From Pseudomonadota bacterium (GTDB taxonomy: Bacteria > Pseudomonadota > Gammaproteobacteria > SZUA-229): a stretch of DNA of 5,220 bases. Shown here one piece after another: positions 1 through 5,220 of the stretch; within the stretch, counting starts at the first letter, position 1; each line of letters begins with the position of its first letter. The translations under genes and the position numbers were made by a program. The notes below the pieces were generated by a model, which saw only the letters and a program-made list of their open reading frames with translations, was not told where the DNA came from and searched no databases. The DNA lies in NCBI GenBank assembly GCA_015222965.1, contig JADFWF010000056.1, positions 1 to 5,220 of the forward strand, read 5' to 3'.

Positions 1-19
1 GTTCATATACGCATAAAAC

Positions 20-36
20 GGCGAGCAGTGCCTGCC
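20..36. repeat. GC-rich imperfect palindrome
   Basis: GGCGAGCA (20-27) and TGCCTGCC (29-36) face each other around a single G. Folded, they give about seven pairs including one G-T wobble, plus one A-C mismatch. The stretch is much more GC-rich than its surroundings and sits next to the heptamer-repeat element. From memory it resembles GC-rich palindromes scattered between genes in several environmental Proteobacteria (GTAGGGCRGGCACTGC-like on the minus strand). That resemblance has not been checked. It could instead be part of a terminator for a gene left of the window, but no T-run follows on either side. Confidence 0.4.
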
Positions 37-40
37 CTAC

Positions 41-112
41 AAAAACTTACAAGCTTTTCTCTGTGTCCTCTGTGTCCTCTGTGCCTCTGTGGTGAATAGC
101 TTTTAAGTTTTT
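41..112. repeat. Heptamer-repeat element with inverted arms
   Basis: The core has four copies of CTCTGTG at 59-65, 68-74, 77-83 and 85-91, separated by TC, TC and C, so the period is 9, 9 and 8 bases. GTGAA follows. On the minus strand the unit reads CACAGAG. Bases 55-94 contain no A on the + strand. The core is enclosed by AAAAACTTACAAGCT (41-55) and AGCTTTTAAGTTTTT (98-112), which are inverse complements at 14 of 15 positions, so the whole could fold into a long stem with a 42-base loop. From memory this matches a class of dispersed intergenic repeats built from CACAGAG, CGCAGAG or CACGAAG heptamers in many environmental bacteria. I know of no assigned function. It has no coding capacity of its own. 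Confidence 0.7.
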
Positions 113-114
113 AA

Positions 115-128
115 GGTCAGCGTTGACC
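115..128. promoter_or_regulatory. Short dyad, possible operator
   Basis: GGTCA (115-119) and TGACC (124-128) form a perfect 5-bp inverted repeat around GCGT, 69 bases before the rlmN start codon. The right half overlaps a TTGACC that could act as a -35 box. A dyad over a -35 element is a common operator arrangement, but a 5-bp arm is short enough to arise by chance. No regulator can be named. Confidence 0.2.
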
Positions 129-151
129 AAAAAACGGCTTTACGATAGCAG
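123..151 (+). promoter_or_regulatory. Weak sigma70-like promoter candidate for rlmN
   Basis: TTGACC (123-128) matches five of six bases of the consensus -35. With a 17-base spacer the -10 position falls on TAGCAG (146-151), which keeps only T1, A2 and A5 of TATAAT and lacks the important final T. Transcription would start roughly 40 bases before the rlmN ATG. No better pair was found between the repeat element and the gene, so this is the best available guess and not a firm call. Confidence 0.2.
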
Positions 152-196
152 TCAAAAAACAGGTTCTCACCCCCATTATCATGTAATATTTCCCCA

Positions 197-1351
197 ATGA
201 GCGAAGTTCAGCAACAAATCGAAGCAAATCCAACCCTGCAAGCCGTCGTTAAAACAAATGCGACTAATTTGCTGGGTCTGGACCGTGCTGGGCTGGAAAC
301 ATTCTTTGAGTCCATCGGCGAGAAGAAGTTTCGCGCCACGCAGGTGATGAAGTGGATCCATCAGCTGGGTGTTACTGATTTTCAGGAAATGAATAACCTT
401 TCTAAAGACCTGCGCAATCAACTGGCTGAGACCAGCTGTATACAGAATCTTCAGGTTACAAAAGATATGTTATCAACAGACGGTACCCGCAAGTGGTTGC
501 TGCAACTGTCTGACGGTAATCATATCGAGGCTGTATTTATCCCGGAAGACGACCGCGGTACCTTATGCGTTTCTTCACAGGTTGGCTGCGCACTGGATTG
601 CAGTTTCTGTTCCACGGGCCGCCAGGGTTTTAACCGCAACCTGACAACAGCAGAAATCATTTCCCAGGTCTGGCTGGCCGCACACCTGCTCGAAGAAGAA
701 AAAAAGCCGGGGCGCAAGATCACCAATGTGGTGATGATGGGCATGGGTGAGCCATTATTAAATTTTGATAATACGATAACAGCCGTCCGCATCATGATGG
801 ATGACTTTGCTTACGGGTTGAGCAAACGGCGTGTTACTGTGAGTACAGCAGGTGTCGTGCCTGCGATGGACCGACTGGGCGATACCCTTGATATGCGGCT
901 GGCAGTGTCGCTGCATGCCAGCAATGACAAGCTGCGTGATGAACTGGTGCCGGTCAATAAAAAATATCCGCTAAAAGAATTAATGGCTGCATGCCGTCGA
1001 TTTATTGATAAACAAAATTCACGTTCTAGAATAACCTTTGAATATGTGATGCTCGATGGTATCAACGATCAGCCAGAACACGCGCGTGAGCTGATCAAGT
1101 TATTGAAGGGCATTCCAACTTTGATGAACCTGATACCGTTTAACCCGTTCGAAGGTTCAGGTTATCGTACCTCGTCAAAAAATGCGGTATCACGTTTCAG
1201 AGAGATATTGCATAATTCAGGTATGACCACGGTAGTACGTAAAACCCGCGGTGAAGATATCGATGCTGCCTGTGGACAGCTAGCAGGTAAAATTGAAGAC
1301 AAAAGCCGACGGCACCGCCGTTTTGAAGAACCCAGATTTGGGATGGAATAA
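197..1351 (+). CDS. rlmN: RlmN, dual-specificity 23S rRNA/tRNA adenine C2-methyltransferase
   Basis: Radical-SAM enzyme that makes 2-methyladenosine at A2503 of 23S rRNA and at A37 of some tRNAs in the cytoplasm, tuning peptidyl-transferase function and decoding fidelity. The 384-residue product equals the E. coli length and aligns throughout. The CxxxCxxC iron-sulfur motif is C131, C135, C138. C124 and C359 match E. coli C118 and C355, the two cysteines of the methyl-transfer cycle, and E111 matches the catalytic Glu105. The SAM-binding GMGEP is at 182-186, and the tail has the [17 protein letters not shown] signature (348-364). RlmN is preferred over Cfr because of the [13 protein letters not shown] context and the cluster. 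The ATG is the only plausible start: the frame is open back only to a stop at 146-148, with no ATG, GTG or TTG between. No Shine-Dalgarno sequence is visible. pilW follows after 6 bases. Confidence 0.98.
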   Translation: MSEVQQQIEANPTLQAVVKTNATNLLGLDRAGLETFFESIGEKKFRATQVMKWIHQLGVTDFQEMNNLSKDLRNQLAETSCIQNLQVTKDMLSTDGTRKWLLQLSDGNHIEAVFIPEDDRGTLCVSSQVGCALDCSFCSTGRQGFNRNLTTAEIISQVWLAAHLLEEEKKPGRKITNVVMMGMGEPLLNFDNTITAVRIMMDDFAYGLSKRRVTVSTAGVVPAMDRLGDTLDMRLAVSLHASNDKLRDELVPVNKKYPLKELMAACRRFIDKQNSRSRITFEYVMLDGINDQPEHARELIKLLKGIPTLMNLIPFNPFEGSGYRTSSKNAVSRFREILHNSGMTTVVRKTRGEDIDAACGQLAGKIEDKSRRHRRFEEPRFGME

Positions 1352-1357
1352 AAACTG

Positions 1358-2152
1358 ATGCAAATAAAAATAATAATAAAAGCCATATCAGTGGCCTGTA
1401 TAACTTTATCGCTAATTGCCTGTGAAACGACGACCTCGTTACAGACCACAAAAATAAAGACAGAGGCAAATCTAGGAGAAGCTGCCGAGTTAAATACCCA
1501 GCTTGCTATCGGTTATATAGAGCGTAAAGAATATAAGATTGCAAAGGACAAACTGGAAAAATCTATCGAGCAAAATCCGGACTATCTGCCTGCTTATAAA
1601 ACATTAGCATATCTGTACGCCTTGCTAGGTCTTTCAGAAAAAGCTGAAGAGACATACCAGGAGGCGATCGATCTTAAACCTGATGATCCTGATCTAGCGA
1701 ACAGTTATGGTGCATTTTTGTGCTCCCAAGGAAAATATGAAGAAGCACAGAAGAGGTTAAGAGTGGCTTACACCAATCCCTTTTATGAGTCGCTTTATCT
1801 CGCAGAGAGTAATGCCGGCAGTTGTTACATAAAACAGGGAGAATTTAAAAAAGCTGAAACACTGTTAAGAAAGTCACTTCGGGTAGAACCCAGGCTGCCG
1901 GGCTCGTTGATCTCAATGGCTGAAGTCGGTGTTAAAACCGACAGATATCTGATGGCGCGTGCTTATATCCAGCGCTATCATGATGTTAAACCGGCCAGTG
2001 CTGAAAGTTTGTGGATCCAGATTCAAGCTGAGAAAAATCTGGGAGCTAAAGATCACTATATGAAATATGCACGCAAGTTACTAAAAGAATTTCCTGATTC
2101 AGACGAAGCAGGCTGGGTAGAGGCGCAGGCTCGAAGCGAACACATTCGATGA
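1358..2152 (+). CDS. pilW: PilW/PilF-type type IV pilus biogenesis lipoprotein (TPR pilotin)
   Basis: Outer-membrane lipoprotein of 264 residues that in this family helps the PilQ secretin reach and multimerise in the outer membrane. A lipoprotein signal peptide ends in lipobox LIAC with lipidated C22; Glu at +2 fits sorting to the outer membrane. The rest is about six tetratricopeptide repeats: roughly 43-76, 77-110, 111-144, 147-180, 181-213 and 215-247, the second being the clearest (YKTLAYLYALLGLSEKAEET). C122 (FLCSQGKYEEA) and C156 (NAGSCYIKQG) occupy positions I recall as conserved in PilW/PilF and may form a disulfide. P. aeruginosa PilF has 252 residues, so the size fits. The ATG is the first start after the in-frame TAA at 1349-1351. 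Position between rlmN and rodZ is typical of pilF. Other TPR lipoproteins are possible, but the context makes PilW/PilF much the best call. Confidence 0.92.
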   Translation: MQIKIIIKAISVACITLSLIACETTTSLQTTKIKTEANLGEAAELNTQLAIGYIERKEYKIAKDKLEKSIEQNPDYLPAYKTLAYLYALLGLSEKAEETYQEAIDLKPDDPDLANSYGAFLCSQGKYEEAQKRLRVAYTNPFYESLYLAESNAGSCYIKQGEFKKAETLLRKSLRVEPRLPGSLISMAEVGVKTDRYLMARAYIQRYHDVKPASAESLWIQIQAEKNLGAKDHYMKYARKLLKEFPDSDEAGWVEAQARSEHIR

Positions 2153-3150
2153 TGAGTCATTCTGAAGGAAACACAGACAACATTTTAGACGGCGATACGG
2201 TAGATAAAAATACCGATTTTGGTAGCTTGCTGGCAGAGGCGCGCAAAGCTAAAAACTATACCATCGAAGAAATAAGCGGGTACTTAAAGATACCTGCTGT
2301 TACCATTTCCGCGCTGGAAAATAATAATAAGGAAGCGCTGCCAGCACCGACTTTCACGCAGGGTTATATCCGCGTCTACGCAAAATTTCTGGAAATGTCA
2401 GAAGACAAAGTGCTGGATATCTATAACCGCGCCGTGCCGCATGATGATGTAAGTGATCTAAAACCCCGGTCAAATCTGCCCGGTGAGGCGAGCAGCCAGT
2501 CACCGTTGATTAAAACTATAACAGTATTGCTGATCATTGCAGGCATAACGGCAATAGCTTATGGCAGTTTTCAATACTATCAGAAAAAAGCCGGTGCTCT
2601 GGAAAGCGAACTGGGAACGAGGCAGCAAAGCTTTACTGGCAACTCACTGGATTCGCCTGGCGAAAATCGTATAAGTATCAAACAAAATGCGCGGCTGACA
2701 GATGATGACGAGCTAATCGTGGAAAAGTCTGATCCTTATGGGTACGTGTCTGATGGGGCCGAAACCGGGCAAGATGGCAACGAACAGGCGGATAGTGCAG
2801 AAACGGCTGTATCAGCAGAAACCGCTGAAAGCATAGAAGTAACACCGGAAGAAGCAGAAAGTGATGCCGTTATTGATAATGGCGGCGATACCATCGAAAT
2901 TATTTCAGAAACAGGCGCCTGGGTGGAAGTTCGTGATGCCAATAAATCTCGTCTGCTTTATAATATGCTGCCTGCAGGTGCCAGTAGAGTGCTTGAAGGG
3001 CAGGCACCCTTTAGTATTTCCATGGGTAATGCAAAAACGACACGGGTGTTAATAAACGGTCTCGAAGTTGATGTGACAGATTATATCCGCCCCAATAACA
3101 CAGCGAATTTTAAAATTTCGACACAAGAACAAAACATCATATTTCACTAG
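2149..3150 (+). CDS. rodZ: RodZ, MreB-binding cell-shape protein
   Basis: Bitopic inner-membrane protein of 333 residues (E. coli 337) that couples the MreB cytoskeleton to the elongation machinery. The cytoplasmic N-terminus carries a Xre-like helix-turn-helix domain (about 23-93). F69 and Y73 in PTFTQGYIRVYAKF match E. coli F60 and Y64, known for MreB contact. One membrane helix lies at about 122-141, followed by YYQKK. A low-complexity acidic linker (about 150-245) contains AETAVSAETAES, and a C-terminal beta-rich periplasmic DUF4115-like domain runs from about 248 to 330 with the WVEVRDANKSRLLYNML signature. The start overlaps the pilW stop as ATGA, suggesting translational coupling. A second in-frame ATG directly after (2152) is equally possible. 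The gene is followed by 74 non-coding bases and then hisS, without the usual ispG. Confidence 0.95.
   Translation: MMSHSEGNTDNILDGDTVDKNTDFGSLLAEARKAKNYTIEEISGYLKIPAVTISALENNNKEALPAPTFTQGYIRVYAKFLEMSEDKVLDIYNRAVPHDDVSDLKPRSNLPGEASSQSPLIKTITVLLIIAGITAIAYGSFQYYQKKAGALESELGTRQQSFTGNSLDSPGENRISIKQNARLTDDDELIVEKSDPYGYVSDGAETGQDGNEQADSAETAVSAETAESIEVTPEEAESDAVIDNGGDTIEIISETGAWVEVRDANKSRLLYNMLPAGASRVLEGQAPFSISMGNAKTTRVLINGLEVDVTDYIRPNNTANFKISTQEQNIIFH
2797..2827 (+). repeat. Short tandem repeat inside the RodZ linker
   Basis: GCAGAAACGGCTG (2797-2809) recurs as GCAGAAACCGCTG (2815-2827), 12 of 13 bases identical with an 18-base period. It encodes a duplicated AETA(V/E)S hexapeptide in the disordered, acidic periplasmic linker. 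An 18-base period preserves frame, so copy-number change would only alter linker length. A simple internal duplication is the likeliest origin. Confidence 0.5.
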
Positions 3151-3181
3151 GGACGTTCAGCTCGGTTCGATTAAAACACCC

Positions 3182-3202
3182 CTGATCATCTTGAGTGATC
3201 AG
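3182..3202. promoter_or_regulatory. Inverted repeat in the rodZ-hisS gap
   Basis: CTGATCA (3182-3188) and TGATCAG (3196-3202) are perfect inverse complements around a 7-base loop TCTTGAG; a T-G wobble could extend the stem by one pair. It lies 31 bases after the rodZ stop and 22 bases before the hisS start. It is not a canonical intrinsic terminator: the stem is not GC-rich and an A-rich stretch, not a T-run, follows on the + strand. It could be an operator, an RNA processing hairpin or a weak attenuating stem upstream of hisS. The function is unknown. Confidence 0.45.
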
Positions 3203-3224
3203 AACAAAAAGTTAACAATATCAA

Positions 3225-4493
3225 ATGGCTAAATTAATTAAATCCATCCGTGGGATGCATGATGTGTTACCGGATGACAGCTTTCGCTGGCAAGCTTTTG
3301 AGACTGCCATACGCCAGCTTATGGCAAGCTATGGTTATAAAGAGATACGCATGCCACTGGTTGAGTCGACGGATTTATTCTGCCGCTCCATCGGTGAAGT
3401 CACGGATATCGTCGAAAAGGAGATGTATACATTCGAGGATCGAAATGGCGACAAGTTAACCCTGCGGCCGGAAGGCACCGCCAGTTGTGTACGTGCAGGC
3501 ATACAGCACGGCCTGTTGCACAACCAGATACAGCGCCTTTGGTACAGCGGCCCGATGTTCCGTCACGAACGGCCGCAAAAGGGGCGTTATCGCCAGTTCC
3601 ATCAGTTTGGCGCTGAAGTTTATGGTATTGCTACCCCGGATGTTGATGCAGAATTAATTTTGATCGGTGCCAGGCTGTGGAAACAGCTGGGGCTGAAGAA
3701 TGTCCGTCTGGAGCTGAATACGCTGGGTTCAAGTCAGGCAAGAATCGATTATAAAAAAGTCCTGGTTGATTACCTGGAACAGCATCGAGATCAACTCGAC
3801 GATGACAGTTTGCGGCGGCTTGATAGCAATCCGCTGCGCGTTCTGGACAGTAAAAACCCGGCGATGAAAGAGATGCTGGATAATGCACCTGCATTAATTG
3901 ATCATCTGGACGAAGAATCAAGCCGACAATTTGATAAACTAAAGGCCAGTTTAGATGCAACTGGCGTGAAATATACGATTAATCCACGGCTGGTTCGTGG
4001 TCTTGATTATTATTGCAAAACAGTTTTCGAATGGGTTACCGATGAACTCGGCGCACAGGGTACAATATGCGCCGGTGGCCGTTATGATGGACTGGTCGAA
4101 CAACTGGGTGGTAAAACCACGCCGGCAATCGGTTTTGCACTGGGCATGGAGCGTATCCTGTCCTTGCTGGAATCGCAGCAGGAGTCTGAGCAGCCCCAAA
4201 CCGTGGATATCTACCTGGTTTTACTGGGTGAGGCGAGCGAAGTCAGAGGCCTGCGACTGGCTGAAGAAATAAGAGAACAGCTGCCATCTGTTAAGATGAT
4301 CGCGCATTGCGGCGGCGGCTCGGTTAAGAGTCAGATGAAAAAAGCCGATAAAAGCGGAGCATATATCGCCTTGATTCTTGCCGAAGATGAATTGAGTAAT
4401 GATCAGGTTACGGTTAAATATCTACGCGAGAAAAAAGAACAAGTAACGGTCGGTTTTGATGAGCTGACCAAATTTATCACAAATATTGTATAG
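3225..4493 (+). CDS. hisS: Histidyl-tRNA synthetase
   Basis: Cytoplasmic class II aminoacyl-tRNA synthetase that activates histidine with ATP and loads it onto tRNA-His; normally a homodimer. The 422 residues compare with 424 in E. coli. The N-terminus [16 protein letters not shown] is typical. Visible motifs: TLRPEGT (79-85); motif 2 with [23 protein letters not shown] (112-134), including the ATP-contacting R113; the histidine-specific RLVRGLDYY (255-263) with R258 matching catalytic Arg259 of E. coli; AGGRYDGL (283-290); and motif 3 GFALGMER (303-310). The C-terminal anticodon-binding domain runs from about 326 to the end and contains the [19 protein letters not shown] segment (361-379). 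No key residue is missing. The ATG is fixed by the in-frame TAA at 3213-3215, with no other start between. The ribosome site is weak. yfgM follows after 14 bases, as in most gammaproteobacteria. Confidence 0.98.
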   Translation: MAKLIKSIRGMHDVLPDDSFRWQAFETAIRQLMASYGYKEIRMPLVESTDLFCRSIGEVTDIVEKEMYTFEDRNGDKLTLRPEGTASCVRAGIQHGLLHNQIQRLWYSGPMFRHERPQKGRYRQFHQFGAEVYGIATPDVDAELILIGARLWKQLGLKNVRLELNTLGSSQARIDYKKVLVDYLEQHRDQLDDDSLRRLDSNPLRVLDSKNPAMKEMLDNAPALIDHLDEESSRQFDKLKASLDATGVKYTINPRLVRGLDYYCKTVFEWVTDELGAQGTICAGGRYDGLVEQLGGKTTPAIGFALGMERILSLLESQQESEQPQTVDIYLVLLGEASEVRGLRLAEEIREQLPSVKMIAHCGGGSVKSQMKKADKSGAYIALILAEDELSNDQVTVKYLREKKEQVTVGFDELTKFITNIV

Positions 4494-4507
4494 GGCAGAG
4501 AACAGCA

Positions 4508-5203
4508 ATGAGCGAGTACGAAACAGAAGAACAACAGGTAGAAGCCTTAAAAAAATGGTGGAAAGAAAATGGCAGTTCTTTGATCGTTGGCCTGTTTGTC
4601 GGCGTGTCCGCATTATTCGGCTGGCGTTATTATGAAGAGCAGAATAATGCTCATGCGATCATTGGCAGTGATCTGTACATGCAGGTGATGCAGAGTGCTT
4701 CTGTGCAGACCATCGATGAGAAAACGGTGGATATTCATAATCAGTTGATCAATGAATATTCAGATACACCATATGCTGCATTGGCATCACTGGCGCTGGC
4801 AAAAACAGAATATGAGAAAGACAATGTCGATGGTGCAATAGCGCAGCTCGAACTTGCGGTAAAACATGCGAATGATGAGATAACCAAACAGATCGCCAGC
4901 CTGCGATTAGTGAGCATCTATCTGGAACAAAAAAAATATGATGATGCTCTGGCATTATTAAACATGAAACATGATGCTGCCTATGATGCGCAGTATGAAG
5001 AACTCAAAGGTGACGTTTACAGTGCCAGTGGTGATGTGGCGCAGGCTCGCATGGCTTATGATAATGCAATCAATTTGCAGGGTGTGGCTGCCAGCCAGTG
5101 GTTAATATTAAAACGCCAGAACCTGGGGCAGTCTGGTACGGGTGAAAGTGCCAGAACCAGTGCCAGTGCCTTGAATATTCAGAACAGCAGTGTGAACTTA
5201 TAG
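4508..5203 (+). CDS. yfgM: YfgM, SecYEG-associated TPR membrane protein
   Basis: Inner-membrane protein with a short cytoplasmic tail and a periplasmic TPR domain. In E. coli YfgM binds the SecYEG translocon with PpiD and helps hand exported proteins to periplasmic chaperones. The 231 residues begin with an acidic tail (TEEQQVEALKKWWKENG) and one membrane helix at about 23-39 ending in GWRYYEEQ, which mirrors GWRYW of the E. coli protein. TPR-like helices (TPR_21 family) follow, for example TPYAALASLALAKTEYEKDNVDGA (87-110) and KQIASLRLVSIYLEQKKYDDAL (127-148). The protein is about 25 residues longer than E. coli YfgM (206); the excess is a Ser/Ala-rich tail after residue 205. A weak AGGG lies 12 bases before the ATG. 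Location directly after hisS is diagnostic. bamB would be expected next, but is outside the window. Confidence 0.93.
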   Translation: MSEYETEEQQVEALKKWWKENGSSLIVGLFVGVSALFGWRYYEEQNNAHAIIGSDLYMQVMQSASVQTIDEKTVDIHNQLINEYSDTPYAALASLALAKTEYEKDNVDGAIAQLELAVKHANDEITKQIASLRLVSIYLEQKKYDDALALLNMKHDAAYDAQYEELKGDVYSASGDVAQARMAYDNAINLQGVAASQWLILKRQNLGQSGTGESARTSASALNIQNSSVNL

Positions 5204-5220
5204 TTTTAGATATAGCCTTA

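Noticed and set aside
59..91. CTCTGTG array as a CRISPR array
   Set aside because: Units are 7 bases with 1-2 base spacers; CRISPR repeats and spacers are each over 20 bases, and no cas gene is present.
181..186. ATGTAA start-stop mini-ORF 10 bases before the rlmN start
   Set aside because: No ribosome-binding sequence precedes it, and a six-base match in an AT-rich leader is expected by chance.
520..795. 91-residue minus-strand open frame inside rlmN as an antisense gene
   Set aside because: It covers the conserved radical-SAM core of rlmN, has no ribosome site or recognisable motif, and is explained by codon bias of the real gene.
3158..3184. GGTTCGA in the rodZ-hisS gap as the T-loop of a tRNA remnant
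   Set aside because: No 5-bp T-stem surrounds it, and neither an acceptor stem nor an anticodon arm can be drawn in the 74 bases.
3631..3960. 109-residue open frame on the minus strand inside hisS
   Set aside because: It lies entirely within the well-conserved hisS gene and its translation shows no recognisable domain; it is a shadow frame.
5204..5220. Start of bamB or a terminator after yfgM
   Set aside because: Only 17 bases remain; they contain no start codon with a following frame and no hairpin, so nothing can be called.

Overview
The window is a core-genome segment of a Gram-negative bacterium, most likely a gammaproteobacterium. It holds five complete genes, all on the + strand, in the order rlmN, pilW/pilF, rodZ, hisS, yfgM. 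This is the backbone of a well-known gammaproteobacterial cluster, usually ndk-rlmN-(pilF)-rodZ-ispG-hisS-yfgM-bamB-der. The protein sequences support the placement: RlmN, HisRS and YfgM can be aligned by eye to the E. coli proteins along their length. The genus cannot be read from the sequence. A PilW/PilF pilotin suggests type IV pili, and RodZ suggests MreB-dependent rod or curved shape.

Layout. Bases 1-196 are non-coding leader rich in small repeats. They contain a GC-rich imperfect palindrome (20-36), then an array of four CTCTGTG heptamers (59-91) enclosed by 15-base inverted arms (41-55 and 98-112), and a short dyad (115-128) that overlaps a weak -35-like sequence. Then follow rlmN (197-1351), pilW (1358-2152; 6-base gap), rodZ (2149-3150; ATGA overlap with pilW), a 74-base gap holding a 7-bp inverted repeat (3182-3202), hisS (3225-4493) and yfgM (4508-5203; 14-base gap). 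The last 17 bases are non-coding; bamB would be expected next, but it is outside the window.

How the genes relate. RlmN (rRNA/tRNA adenosine C2 methylation) and HisRS (histidyl-tRNA charging) serve translation. YfgM is a membrane-anchored TPR protein at the Sec translocon, PilW is an outer-membrane lipoprotein that assists the PilQ secretin, and RodZ links MreB to the envelope. Tight spacing makes rlmN-pilW-rodZ one likely transcription unit and hisS-yfgM another, possibly read through from rodZ. None of the five starts has a strong Shine-Dalgarno sequence.

What stands out. (1) The compact heptamer-repeat element in front of rlmN, with inverted arms and possible 8-base flanking direct repeats, looks like a mobile or dispersed intergenic repeat rather than simple leader. 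(2) ispG is absent from its customary place between rodZ and hisS. (3) ndk is not seen directly upstream of rlmN. I found no unknown multi-gene system here; the coding content is ordinary housekeeping.
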